Positions 1 through 8,289 of a DNA stretch of 61,577 nucleotides are shown one piece after another. The stretch comes from Gemmatimonadaceae bacterium. Its GTDB lineage: Bacteria; Gemmatimonadota; Gemmatimonadetes; Gemmatimonadales; Gemmatimonadaceae. Below the pieces are notes generated by a model. That model was not told the origin of the DNA, ran no database searches, and saw only the letters and a list, made by a program, of their open reading frames with translations. The position numbers and the translations under genes are program-made. Each line of letters starts with the position of its first letter. The stretch's first letter is position 1. The stretch is taken from the NCBI GenBank assembly GCA_025928185.1, contig JAICKA010000010.1, positions 1-61,577 of the forward strand, given 5' to 3'.

Positions 1-126
1 AGCCGGCCGAGCCGCCTCGGTGGCGCGATGGTCTCTCGCGCCACGAAAGCCCAACGGAGCGGTGGAGTGGGCGGAGGGCGGAGCTGACCAGGACGCCTCC
101 ACCGCAAAGTTCGGGTCTTCTGGCCT

Positions 127-227
127 GGCGCACGGAGCTCCGTGCGCCACTCGGACCGAATTCGCGCCTCGTTCGCCAGTTTCCGCCAGATCCGCGTCCC
201 CAAGTCAGTCCAACCCGATTCGGCGCG
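127..227. repeat. Dispersed palindromic repeat, copy A
   Basis: This segment recurs in the same orientation at about 47906-48006 with only scattered substitutions over roughly 100 bases. It opens with a perfect 22-base palindrome (127-148, centre GGAGCTCC) and ends near an AACCCGATTCGGCGCG string. Both copies lie in gene-free DNA. Function is unknown; a REP-like intergenic element is one possibility. Confidence 0.8.
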
Positions 228-253
228 CCGCACTCACCCCGCGCGACAACGAC

Positions 254-278
254 GGACCACGGACCACGGACCACGGAC
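254..278. repeat. Heptamer tandem repeat (GGACCAC)n
   Basis: Three full copies of GGACCAC and a partial fourth. The unit is the reverse complement of GTGGTCC, which is repeated at 6951-7004, so the same heptamer family occurs at two places in opposite orientation. Confidence 0.85.
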
Positions 279-415
279 GCCGCACTGTGACTCTCCCGCG
301 AGTGCCCGGGTCGACTTAGCCGGATGCCCGAGCAGTGTGCCGGGCTCCTTAGGTCGAGCACAGGCTCGGCCGGCGATCGGCGCCGGCTGATTGCCCTACC
401 CCAGGAGGCACCCCC

Positions 416-775
416 ATGAAGCGCATGTCCCTGTTCGCCGCCGCCGCGCTGCTGTTCGCCGGCGCGCAACTCCACGCCCAGGCTCAGCAGGCTGGCAAGG
501 CGGACACCACGCACAAGCACGTCGCGTCGACGGCGAAGCCGGCGACCAAGTCCGTAGCCAAGTCCGCGAAGGCGGCCGCGAAGTCCGAGGCCAAGAGCCC
601 GGCGAAAGCCGACGCCAAGGTGAAGACCGCCGCGGCCGCCAAGAGCACCACCGCGAGCACCAAGGCCAAGGCGTCGAGCAAGCCAGCGGCGAAGTCGCAC
701 GCGAAGTCGCACTCGTCCAAGGCGAAATCGAGCAAGGCGAAGGCGGCGAAGCAGGATTCGACCAGCACGCTGTAA
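416..775 (+). CDS. Secreted Lys/Ala/Ser-rich low-complexity protein
   Basis: A 119-residue protein. Residues 1-22 look like a Sec signal peptide (MKRMSLFAAAALLFAGAQL, then Ala-rich). From about residue 28 it is almost entirely Lys, Ala, Ser and Thr, with repeated AKS, AKA and SKAK units resembling the tails of histone H1-like proteins, and it ends in QDSTSTL. An AGGAGG about 10 bases upstream supports the start. It converges on the zinc-ribbon gene, whose stop is 10 bases beyond. No catalytic domain is visible. A secreted polycation binding acidic envelope polymers or DNA would fit, but that is a guess. Confidence 0.7.
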   Translation: MKRMSLFAAAALLFAGAQLHAQAQQAGKADTTHKHVASTAKPATKSVAKSAKAAAKSEAKSPAKADAKVKTAAAAKSTTASTKAKASSKPAAKSHAKSHSSKAKSSKAKAAKQDSTSTL

Positions 776-785
776 CGCGCTGCGA

Positions 786-1277
786 TCAGGCAGCCAGCCG
801 GTCGCCGCAGCTCACGCAATAACGCGCGTCCGGCGCGTCGACAGGTGCGCCGCACGCGGCGCACCTGTCGCGCAGATAGCGTCCGCACGTCGAGCAGTAG
901 ATCGCGTCGAGCTCGGGTCGCGGTCCGCAGGTGGGACAGGCCGCGTGCTGTGCGCGATAAGCTCGCACCACTGCTTCGAGGTCCGCGTCGCTCAACGCAG
1001 TCACGCCAGCCGGAGGCGCAGCATCCTCGCGCCGCATCGCGTCGATCGCTTGCTGCGTGTACCGCGCCTTGAGCTGCGCATAGTCGGCGTCGGACAGCTT
1101 GCCGGTCTCGCGATCGAACTCGATCTCGCGAAGCGCGACGACGGCGGACTCACGCTCGTTCTCGCGCGCCGGCGGTGGCGCGACGGTCGGCCGGCGCGCG
1201 ACGCCAAAGAACACCGGGTAGAGCACGAACGTGAGCGCGCCAATCGCGAGCGCCGTGCCGATCACCAGCGCGATCAT
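786..1277 (-). CDS. CcmI-like membrane protein with double zinc ribbon
   Basis: 163 residues. One N-terminal membrane helix (about 2-24) is followed by a stretch around 49-73 (ALREIEFDRETGKLSDADY) that resembles the start of the CcmI/CycH periplasmic domain. The C-terminus carries four CxxC pairs (114/117, 128/131, 139/142, 154/157), forming a double zinc ribbon. Its ATG overlaps the stop of ccmH by four bases (ATGA), so it is the last gene of the ccm run. Position and N-terminal motif suggest a role in apocytochrome handling. The zinc ribbons replace the TPR domain of classical CcmI, so the mechanism may differ. Confidence 0.75.
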   Translation of the reverse strand: MIALVIGTALAIGALTFVLYPVFFGVARRPTVAPPPARENERESAVVALREIEFDRETGKLSDADYAQLKARYTQQAIDAMRREDAAPPAGVTALSDADLEAVVRAYRAQHAACPTCGPRPELDAIYCSTCGRYLRDRCAACGAPVDAPDARYCVSCGDRLAA

Positions 1278-1900
1278 GCGTCGCCGTCGCCTCGCACCGC
1301 GGCTTCGAGTCGACGCAGCTCGTCGGGTGTCGCATCCACCGTCGGCGCAATGGCGGCGCCCGGCGCGGGATGTTCACCAGCTTTGCCCCACCGGCGAATC
1401 AGCCAGCCAACGACGACCGCGCCGACGGCCAACGCGACACCCGGCGCGAACCAGCCTACGAGATTGAATCCCGATTTGCGCGGCGACATCAGCACGCGCT
1501 CGCCATACGCGCCGACGAACGCATTGATGATCTCCTGCGCGCTGTAGCCGCCGTCGACCAGCGACATGACGTCGCGGTGCATCGCCGGCGAGACCTGGCA
1601 GGAAAAGTCGGTAGTGCGACACGTGAACACGTCGAGGGTGCACCCGCACTGACAGCGGATGCGCCGCTCGAGATCGTCGCGCTGGAGCGTCGTCATCGAT
1701 GGCTTGGCGCCCGGTTTCGGCGGCAATCGCACGGGCCGCGCGGCCATCTGGTTCATCGCGAACAGATTGGTCGTGTCGGTCACCGGCACGAGACTCGAAT
1801 CGTGCACGGGCCCCTGCTGCTGCGCGCCGAGGCGCGCGCCGAATACCACCGCGCCGGTTGCCGAGGCGAGGAGCGTCAGAAAGTCTCTGCGCGACGTCAT
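1274..1900 (-). CDS. ccmH: Cytochrome c maturation protein CcmH (Cys-rich variant)
   Basis: 208 residues. The start at 1900 overlaps the ccmF stop by four bases (ATGA). A twin-arginine type signal opens the protein (TSRRDFLTLLAS, residues 2-13). The CcmH core follows: a Cys motif RCQCGC (Cys83, 85, 87) with further Cys94 and Cys101, the helical YSAQEIINAFVGAYGERVL region and one membrane segment (about 147-170). CcmH normally reduces the haem-binding cysteines of apocytochrome c and has LRCxxC. The extra cysteines and the Tat-like signal are unusual compared with the proteobacterial family. Confidence 0.85.
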   Translation of the reverse strand: MTSRRDFLTLLASATGAVVFGARLGAQQQGPVHDSSLVPVTDTTNLFAMNQMAARPVRLPPKPGAKPSMTTLQRDDLERRIRCQCGCTLDVFTCRTTDFSCQVSPAMHRDVMSLVDGGYSAQEIINAFVGAYGERVLMSPRKSGFNLVGWFAPGVALAVGAVVVGWLIRRWGKAGEHPAPGAAIAPTVDATPDELRRLEAAVRGDGDA

Positions 1901-3963
1901 ACCGGAACGGCGATTTCGGCGGCGCCGGCGCGCGCGGGCGGCATCACGGCGGCGTATCCGGCCTGCGTCCGGCGACGCTCCGCCTGTGGCCACATCACGA
2001 TCAATCCGCCGATCAGCATGATGTAACCACCCGTCCAGACCCACATCACGAGCGGGTTGAAGGTGACGCGTAGCGTCGCCTCGTTGTCGCCCGCGGCCGA
2101 ACCCGTGTTCTGTACGCCCGCGAGCACGACGTAGGTGTCGAGCTTGGGCGTCGTGCGGATGCCGGCTGCGGTCAGAGGATTGAACAGCGGATTCCGCTGC
2201 GAATCGAAGTACTGCCGCTTCTCGCTGGTGATGAAGCCCATCGGCTTGTTGTCGCGGAACGTCTGGAGCGTGATGCCGATGGTTTCGCGGTCGCGAGTCT
2301 CCGAGGTCGACACGCCCTGGCTGATGAACCGCCACTTGTGGCCGTACGGATCGCGCACGTCGAACTCCTGGCCGGTCCGCAGCGTGACCTCGTTATCGGT
2401 CTTGAAGGCCAGACCGGCGAACGCCGAGAACAGCAGCACGATACCGACGTGCACGATGTAGCCGCCGTACCGCCGGCGGTTGCGGCCGATGAGATGCAGG
2501 AACGCCGGAATCAGAGATTCCTCATGGATCGTCCGCCGAGCGCGGACGCCCTTGTAGAACTCCTGCGTGATCGTGCCGATCACGAATCCGCCGAGCGCGT
2601 AGGCCATCGTGGCGTAGAACGAGCGCATGCCGGCGATCACGAGCGCGATGCCGACGATGAGCCCGAAGATCGCCGGACCGGCGAACTGGCGCTTGAGGTT
2701 CGAGACCGACGCCTTGCGCCACGCGATGAGCGGGCCGACGCCGGTGAGCGCCAGCAGCAGCAGGGCGAGCGGCACGTTGACCGCGTTGAAGAACGGCGGA
2801 CCGACGGTGATCTTCGTGCCCCGCACCCACTCGGAGATGATCGGGAACACGGTACCCCAGAACACCGCGAACGCGATGCCGATGAGCAGGAGGTTGTTGT
2901 ACAGGAATGCGGCCTCGCGACTCACCATGCTCTCCAGCTCCGCCGTCGCCTCGAGATCCTTGAGTCGTGTGCCGACGAGATACACGGTGACGCCGACGCA
3001 CAGGAAGAAGAACGCGCCGAACCAGGTCCCGACCGGCGATTGCGCAAACGAGTGGACGCTCTCCACGACGCCGCTACGCGTGATGAAGGTGCCGAAGATC
3101 GAGAGCAGGAAGCTCAGCACGACCAGCACGACGTTCCACTTCCGCAGCATGCCGCGCTTTTCCTGAATCATGATCGAATGCAGGAATGCGGTGTCCGTCA
3201 GCCAGGGCAGGAACGACGAGTTCTCGACCGGATCCCAGGCCCAGTAGCCGCCCCAGCCGAGCTCGAGATATGCCCACCACATGCCGAGGATGATGCCGAC
3301 GGTGAGAAAGAACCACGAGATGAGTGTCCAGCGGCGCACCACGCCAAGCCACTCGGCGTTCAGGCGGCGCGTGAACAGCGCCGCGATGGCGAACGCAAAC
3401 GGAACCGCCGTGGCGACGTAGCCCAGATACAGATTGGGCGGATGGATCGCCATCGCCGGACTCTGCAACTGCGGATTCATTCCGCTGCCGTCGAGCGGAA
3501 TGAAGTCGAGCCGAACGAACGGGTTCGCCTTGAAGCAGTTGGTGGCAAGGAAGAACAGCAGGATGGCCGACAGCGTGCCCGTCGCCCACGGAATCAGCTC
3601 ACGGTTGCGCGAACGGCTCGTGGCGATGGCAATCGTCGAGTACATCGACAGAATCAGCGCCCAGAACAGCATCGATCCCTGCTGCCCGCTCCAGAACGCC
3701 GTGAAGACGTACAGGTTCGGCATGTTCGCGCTGATGTGCGTCGCGACGTAGGCGACCGAGAAATCTCGCGTCAGCAGCGCGGTCCAGAGTCCGATGGACG
3801 CCAGCACGATCATGGCGAATGTCGCGTACAGTCCGCGCACGCCGCTGTCCACCAGATCGTCACGGTGCAACGCACCGCCGGCGAACGAGACGGTCGTCGA
3901 CCATGCCGCCATGAGCAGGCCGACCCACAGCGACAACTCACCGATAAGTGTCAATGAATTCAT
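1897..3963 (-). CDS. ccmF: Haem lyase subunit CcmF
   Basis: 688 residues, multi-spanning, close to the usual CcmF length. It has the Trp-rich haem-handling (WWD) signature around residues 220-245 (MWWAYLELGWGGYWAWDPVE, then NSSFLPWL). CcmF takes haem from holo-CcmE and attaches it to the CxxCH cysteines of apocytochrome c, working with CcmH at the periplasmic face. It overlaps ccmE upstream and ccmH downstream by ATGA in each case, so translation is probably coupled. The ccmABCD and ccmG genes are not in this window. Confidence 0.95.
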   Translation of the reverse strand: MNSLTLIGELSLWVGLLMAAWSTTVSFAGGALHRDDLVDSGVRGLYATFAMIVLASIGLWTALLTRDFSVAYVATHISANMPNLYVFTAFWSGQQGSMLFWALILSMYSTIAIATSRSRNRELIPWATGTLSAILLFFLATNCFKANPFVRLDFIPLDGSGMNPQLQSPAMAIHPPNLYLGYVATAVPFAFAIAALFTRRLNAEWLGVVRRWTLISWFFLTVGIILGMWWAYLELGWGGYWAWDPVENSSFLPWLTDTAFLHSIMIQEKRGMLRKWNVVLVVLSFLLSIFGTFITRSGVVESVHSFAQSPVGTWFGAFFFLCVGVTVYLVGTRLKDLEATAELESMVSREAAFLYNNLLLIGIAFAVFWGTVFPIISEWVRGTKITVGPPFFNAVNVPLALLLLALTGVGPLIAWRKASVSNLKRQFAGPAIFGLIVGIALVIAGMRSFYATMAYALGGFVIGTITQEFYKGVRARRTIHEESLIPAFLHLIGRNRRRYGGYIVHVGIVLLFSAFAGLAFKTDNEVTLRTGQEFDVRDPYGHKWRFISQGVSTSETRDRETIGITLQTFRDNKPMGFITSEKRQYFDSQRNPLFNPLTAAGIRTTPKLDTYVVLAGVQNTGSAAGDNEATLRVTFNPLVMWVWTGGYIMLIGGLIVMWPQAERRRTQAGYAAVMPPARAGAAEIAVPV

Positions 3964-4412
3964 GCGTGGCTCGCCGCGGCTTTATAGCCGGCGGTGCTCT
4001 TGTATTTTTGTCCGCCCGGCGCGTTGTCGTAGCGCGACGCGCATTTGGCCAGCAGCTCGGTCGCGTGGAAGGTGCCGTCGGCACCCATGCGTCCGCCGAC
4101 GACGACGTCGACGCTGTCGGTGAACGTGTCCGGCGCGATACCGCGGTACAGGACCGGTACCGTACGCGTACCGTCGGTGACGCGAAACGCGTACTCGGTG
4201 CCGCCTGCCATTCGCTGAATGGATCCGGGCACCACGCGCGCACCGACTTTCACACCGGTGTTCACGAAGCCCGGATCGGCCGCGATGCGCGTCGACAGCT
4301 CGGTCGGGGTGAGATAGTAGACGCCGGTCTGCTCGATCGACGTCGCCATCAGATAGGCGGCAACGCCGAGGACCACGGCGCCGCCGATGAGAAACTTGGT
4401 ACGAGGCTTCAT
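3960..4412 (-). CDS. ccmE: Haem chaperone CcmE, CxxxY type
   Basis: 150 residues. One N-terminal membrane anchor (about 7-25) precedes the beta-barrel OB-like domain. The haem-binding motif reads CASRY (Cys124, Tyr128) where most bacterial CcmE proteins have HxxxY. A CxxxY form is known from archaea and Desulfovibrio, so this looks like that variant rather than a damaged copy; the rest of the fold is intact. Its stop overlaps the ccmF start. A TATATATT sequence lies about 65 bases upstream and could be a promoter -10 region for the ccm operon. Confidence 0.92.
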   Translation of the reverse strand: MKPRTKFLIGGAVVLGVAAYLMATSIEQTGVYYLTPTELSTRIAADPGFVNTGVKVGARVVPGSIQRMAGGTEYAFRVTDGTRTVPVLYRGIAPDTFTDSVDVVVGGRMGADGTFHATELLAKCASRYDNAPGGQKYKSTAGYKAAASHA

Positions 4413-4488
4413 CTTGTCGTGCCCTGGAAGGCGAACGGCGAGGAGTACGCGGAGCGTCTCCCAGCCGATTCAATATATAGCGCGCCGA

Positions 4489-4806
4489 CTAGCGTGGCGT
4501 GCGATGCAGCAGCACTCCGGCAGCCAGCATTCCGCCAGCGTCCCAGGTCAGATCCTTGAGACTCGGGTCGCCGCCGGTGCGCGCGTCGTACAATTCCTTA
4601 CCGACACCTACGGCGGCGGTCGTGATCGTCGCGCCGACCAGCGATGCATTCCGGCCCAGCCCGGCAGTCCGGAAACCGCTGAACGTTACCGACTGCACGA
4701 ATGCCGCCATGAAGAAGTGTTTCGCCTTGTCAGCGCCAAACCATCGATCCGCAGCGACGCCGCCGTTGCCAAAGTGCAGCGTAAAGATCAAGGCGAACGC
4801 CCGCAT
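4489..4806 (-). CDS. YfiM/DUF2279-like small protein
   Basis: 105 residues. It carries the DKAKHF motif (26-31), two hydrophobic helices, KELYD (70-74) and a DLTWDAGG ending (85-92). This pattern is typical of YfiM/DUF2279 proteins, a membrane-associated family of unknown function related to VanZ-type folds. Its ATG overlaps the glycosylase stop by one base (TGATG), so the two genes are probably co-translated. Confidence 0.7.
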   Translation of the reverse strand: MRAFALIFTLHFGNGGVAADRWFGADKAKHFFMAAFVQSVTFSGFRTAGLGRNASLVGATITTAAVGVGKELYDARTGGDPSLKDLTWDAGGMLAAGVLLHRTPR

Positions 4807-5444
4807 CAGGCCACGCTCCGCGTCGATGAGTCAGCCGTCACTCCCAGGCGCCGCAGCTCGGGCGCGATCAGCCCGAGCGCTCGCTCGAGCAACTGCTGGT
4901 GATCGTCCTGATGAATCCAACTGCTTGCTCCAGACGGATGCGGCAACGGAATCGCGAGCGACGTGCCACCTGCGTGCTCGACCTGGTGCGATTGACCAAT
5001 CAGCTCGTCCAGCGGTTGGTTCGGCAAAAAGCGCGTGATCGCCAGGCGTCCGACGGGAATGAGCAGCGCCGGACGAATGATCCGAAGCTCGGCGTCGAGC
5101 CACACCGCGCACGCGTCGCGCTCCGCGGGCGACGGAACGCGATCGCCGCGACCGCTCGGGCTTCGGCCCGGATAGCAGCGCGTGATGGCGGCGATGTAGA
5201 TGCTGCGGCGCGCGATCTCTTCGCTCACGCCGGCACGGGCAATCCAGCGAAACAGCGTCGCGCCGGCGCGGCCGGCGAACGGCTTGCCGCTCGAGATCTC
5301 GACCTTGCCCGGCGCCTGACCGACCAGCATGACTTTGGGCGACACGGCGTGCGACACGATCGGTCGCACTTCGCTCGCGTGGCCGCACATGCGACAATCC
5401 GCCAGTGACGCGCAGTGCGTCGCGAGTCGCGAGGATTTGCTCAT
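4806..5444 (-). CDS. Uracil-DNA glycosylase family protein (family 4/5 type)
   Basis: 212 residues. The family motif VGQAPGKVE (41-49) is followed by GKPFAGRAG (53-61), and the C-terminal motif PHPSGAS contains His169. Four cysteines (17, 20, 90, 112) are spaced as expected for the 4Fe-4S cluster of the family 4/5 enzymes. These proteins excise uracil or related damaged bases from DNA. The Gln in GQAPG differs from the Glu of many family 4 members, so exact substrate is uncertain. The start overlaps the glpK stop (ATGA). Confidence 0.85.
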   Translation of the reverse strand: MSKSSRLATHCASLADCRMCGHASEVRPIVSHAVSPKVMLVGQAPGKVEISSGKPFAGRAGATLFRWIARAGVSEEIARRSIYIAAITRCYPGRSPSGRGDRVPSPAERDACAVWLDAELRIIRPALLIPVGRLAITRFLPNQPLDELIGQSHQVEHAGGTSLAIPLPHPSGASSWIHQDDHQQLLERALGLIAPELRRLGVTADSSTRSVA

Positions 5445-6937
5445 CGCGTCGTCCTTTCATCGTCGCGACCCCACGCGACGGTGGCGCGCACGGCACGCCG
5501 CCAGCCGGAGAGCAACGCGCCCGCATCGCCCCGGCTCATGCGCGGCTCGAACGTCGTGAAGTGTCGCGTGGCCAGAAATTGCTCGGCGTCGCTCCACACC
5601 CCGGCAGCCAGCCCGGCGAGACCGGCGGCACCGAGCGCCGTGGTCTCGATCATGTCCGGCCGCTCCACGGGGACGCCGAGAATGTCGGCCTGAAATTGCA
5701 TGAGCCAGTCATTGTTCGTCGCGCCGCCGTCGACGCGCAATCGCCCGAAACGCGCACCGCTCGCCTCGCACATGCTCTCGAGCACGTCCGCCGTGCCATA
5801 CGCCATCGCCTCGATTGCGGCGCGCGCGAGGTGCGCACGACCCGTTCCGCGCGTGAGGCCGACGATTGTGCCGCGGGCGGACGGCTCCCACGACGGCGCG
5901 CCGAGCCCCGTGAGCGCCGGGACGAAGTACACGCCATCCGTCGATTCGATCGAGCGCGCGAGCTGCTCGGTCTCGTCCGCGCGCTGAATGATGCCGAGTC
6001 CGTCGCGCAGCCACTGCACGGCGGCGCCGGCGATGAAGATCGCGGCTTCGAGGGCATACACCGGTTCACCCCGCGCGCCGCAGCCGATGGTCGTGAGCAG
6101 ACCGCCGGCGTTCCCGTGCGCGGGACGCGGCCGCTCCGCCCCGGCATTCATCAGCAGAAAGGCTCCGGTGCCGTAGGTGTTCTTGCCGGAGCCGCGCGCG
6201 TAGCAGCCCTGGCCGAACAGCGCTGCCTGTTGATCGCCAGCGATTCCAGCGATCGGCACTTCGACGCCGAACATCTCGCGCCGGCACACGCCGAAGTCGC
6301 CGCTCGACGGTCGCACCTCGGCGAGCAATGCGCGCGGCACGCCGAACAGCGCACACAGCTCGTCGCTCCAGGCGCGCCGATTGATGTCGTACAACATCGT
6401 TCGCGACGCGTTCGTTGGCTCCGTGGCGTGCACGCGGCCGCCCGTGAGTTGCCAGACCAACCAGGTATCGATGGTACCGGCCGCGAGTTGCTCGGGATTG
6501 TAGCGCTCGAGCAGACGCTGCTCGCGGAGCAGCCATTCCAGCTTGGTCGCCGAGAAATACGGATCGGGCACGAGCCCGGTGAGCTCGGCGATGCGCGGCG
6601 CCATTGGCGCGAGCTCGCGACACCGCTCGGTCGTGCGCCGGTCCTGCCAGACGATCGCCCGATGCACCGGCTGTCCGGACGTCCGCTCCCAGATGGCGAC
6701 GGTCTCGCGCTGATTCGTGATGCCGATCGCGACCGGCGGCTTGCCGGCGGCATCGATTGCATCGCGCGCCGCACCGCGAACGCATTCGAGAATTTGCAAT
6801 GCGTCGTGCTCGACCAATCCGGGAGCGGGAAAGTACTGCGGAATCTCGCGGTAGCCGCGGCCGATGACGCGCCCGTCGGGCGCGATCATGAGGGCGGTGG
6901 CGCCGGTGGTGCCGGCATCGAGAGCGAGAATGGACAA
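5441..6937 (-). CDS. glpK: Glycerol kinase
   Basis: FGGY-family kinase, about 498 residues from the TTG at 6937 (SILALDAGTTGATA). It phosphorylates glycerol to glycerol 3-phosphate. It shows the N-terminal DAGTTG phosphate loop, GITNQRE, the GDQQAALFGQG loop and GSGKNTYGTGAF. The frame stays open to an ATG at 6994, but those extra 19 residues (MDHGPWTMDHGP and on) are encoded by a heptamer repeat, so I prefer the TTG; neither has a clear ribosome site. Its stop overlaps the glycosylase start. Confidence 0.9.
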   Translation of the reverse strand: MSILALDAGTTGATALMIAPDGRVIGRGYREIPQYFPAPGLVEHDALQILECVRGAARDAIDAAGKPPVAIGITNQRETVAIWERTSGQPVHRAIVWQDRRTTERCRELAPMAPRIAELTGLVPDPYFSATKLEWLLREQRLLERYNPEQLAAGTIDTWLVWQLTGGRVHATEPTNASRTMLYDINRRAWSDELCALFGVPRALLAEVRPSSGDFGVCRREMFGVEVPIAGIAGDQQAALFGQGCYARGSGKNTYGTGAFLLMNAGAERPRPAHGNAGGLLTTIGCGARGEPVYALEAAIFIAGAAVQWLRDGLGIIQRADETEQLARSIESTDGVYFVPALTGLGAPSWEPSARGTIVGLTRGTGRAHLARAAIEAMAYGTADVLESMCEASGARFGRLRVDGGATNNDWLMQFQADILGVPVERPDMIETTALGAAGLAGLAAGVWSDAEQFLATRHFTTFEPRMSRGDAGALLSGWRRAVRATVAWGRDDERTTR

Positions 6938-6950
6938 GGAGAGGGCGTCC

Positions 6951-7004
6951 GTGGTCCGTGGTCCGTGGTCCATGGTCCATGGTCCATGGTCCATGGTCCA
7001 TGGT
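6951..7004. repeat. Heptamer tandem repeat (GTGGTCC/ATGGTCC)n
   Basis: Three copies of GTGGTCC followed by four of ATGGTCC and a partial eighth. It sits immediately upstream of glpK (minus strand), and on that strand it supplies in-frame ATG codons for glpK. A gain or loss of one 7-bp unit would shift that frame. Confidence 0.95.
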
Positions 7005-7078
7005 GAACGTAAGCGATGAAATATGGGGCGAGGACCGGGCGACGTGGGATGACTGAGCCGCCGAGACAGCGCCGCAAA

Positions 7079-8152
7079 TCAGCGCGCGTCGCGAGACGTG
7101 CGGCGGCGTTCGGGAAAGTGGCGATCGAGAAATGCGATCAAGGCGCGCTCTTCCGGTGAGTGCGCCTGGCCGCGATTCGCCGCCGAACGCCGCGCGCGCG
7201 GCAGCGGGATCGTTTCGCCGTCATCGAGATAGCGCGCGACGACGATTGGATGCACGTACGATTTGCGGCAGATCGTCGGCGTGTTGCCGAGCTCCGACGA
7301 AACGAGTCGCATGGCCAGCGCCACATTGCGTTTCGCCTCGGTCGGTGTGCGCGCTGGTCCAATCTCCGCCAGCACGGTCGCGGCGCGCAGCGTGCCGCCC
7401 CACGTGCGAAAATCCTTCGCGCTGTAGCGTCCGAGCCGGCGGTGCAGATAGTCGTTCACGTCGCGCGCCGAGATGACCGCCCAGTGCTCGTTCTCGCGGT
7501 ATTGAAAGAGTCGCGCGCCGGGTGTGTCGAGCTGGCGTCGCACGAGCCGGACGAGCGCCGGATCGCTCACGACCTGCTGCTGCCGGATGTTCCCCTTGCC
7601 GCGGTAGACGAAGCGCGCAATCCCGCTCTCCACCTCGACGTGCGACTTGCGGAGCGTCGTGATGCCGAACGTGCCGTTCTCGCGCGCGTACCGTTCACCG
7701 CCGATGCGGCAGAACGTTTCGCTGATCAGGCGCAGCACTGTTGCGGCCACCGCATCGGCGTCGAGCGACGCCGCGCGCCCGGTCGGACGCGCATCTTCGT
7801 GGAGCGCACGGCGGATGCGCGGCAGGTCCTTCGCGAGCTGCCGTACGCGGTGATACTTGCGCAGATCGCGACGTTCGACGGCTCGCTCGTTGTAGCGATA
7901 CTGCTTGCGTCCGCGCGCATCGAAGCCCCACGCCTGAATCGCCGATCGCGGCGACGATGCGATGTGCACGTCGCGCCACGCCGGCGGTACGCGCAGCGCG
8001 TCAATGCGCGCCAGGGTACGCGTGTCCCGAATGACGCGGCCATGTGGATCCGCGTAGCGAAATCCCGCGCGCTTGGAGCCGAGTCGCCGAATCCAAGTTC
8101 CTGACGCGGAGCTTCCCTTCGATCTTGCCGAACCTCCCGGTGTCGATGCCAT
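7079..8152 (-). CDS. DNA topoisomerase IB (poxvirus-like)
   Basis: 357 residues from the ATG at 8152. It has the N-terminal topoisomerase IB domain (about 20-105) and the catalytic domain. Visible active-site residues are Lys186 (RGKGNIRQQ), Arg249 (KDFRTWGGT) and the Tyr299 nucleophile (CRKSYVHP). The enzyme relaxes supercoils through a 3'-phosphotyrosyl intermediate, and bacterial members are usually of this small size. It is divergent from the enoyl-CoA hydratase gene, separated by a repeat. Confidence 0.93.
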   Translation of the reverse strand: MASTPGGSARSKGSSASGTWIRRLGSKRAGFRYADPHGRVIRDTRTLARIDALRVPPAWRDVHIASSPRSAIQAWGFDARGRKQYRYNERAVERRDLRKYHRVRQLAKDLPRIRRALHEDARPTGRAASLDADAVAATVLRLISETFCRIGGERYARENGTFGITTLRKSHVEVESGIARFVYRGKGNIRQQQVVSDPALVRLVRRQLDTPGARLFQYRENEHWAVISARDVNDYLHRRLGRYSAKDFRTWGGTLRAATVLAEIGPARTPTEAKRNVALAMRLVSSELGNTPTICRKSYVHPIVVARYLDDGETIPLPRARRSAANRGQAHSPEERALIAFLDRHFPERRRTSRDAR

Positions 8153-8193
8153 CACTCGTGGAAATCGGCAAATTCCGCTCCGCTGCCGTCGGT

Positions 8194-8279
8194 TGACGTC
8201 TGACGTCTGACGTCTGTGCATCTGGCGTCTGAGCAGTTGCTCTCCTCTCTCCTCTCTCCCCTCTCCCCTCTCGTGTCTA
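8194..8279. repeat. Composite heptamer repeat (TGACGTC)n + (TCCCCTC)n
   Basis: Three TGACGTC units (8194-8214), a short linker containing GCAGTTGC, then a C/T tract built of TCCCCTC-like units up to about 8279, ending in GTCTAG. The same order of parts occurs at 43750-43826. It ends about 10 bases before the ATG of the hydratase gene, leaving no ordinary ribosome site there. Confidence 0.85.
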
Positions 8280-8289
8280 GATTCACTCC

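Larger units (their letters stand above)
1..398. other. Non-coding stretch with repeats at window start
   Basis: No convincing gene lies here; the open frames are Arg/Pro-rich and run through repeats. It holds a dispersed palindromic repeat (about 127-227) and a GGACCAC heptamer array (254-278). The last bases lead into the ribosome site of the next gene: an AGGAGG lies about 10 bases before the ATG at 416. Confidence 0.6.

Noticed and set aside
2338-3957. 539-codon open frame opposite ccmF
   Set aside because: Extremely Arg/Glu/His-rich composition typical of a reversed membrane-protein gene.
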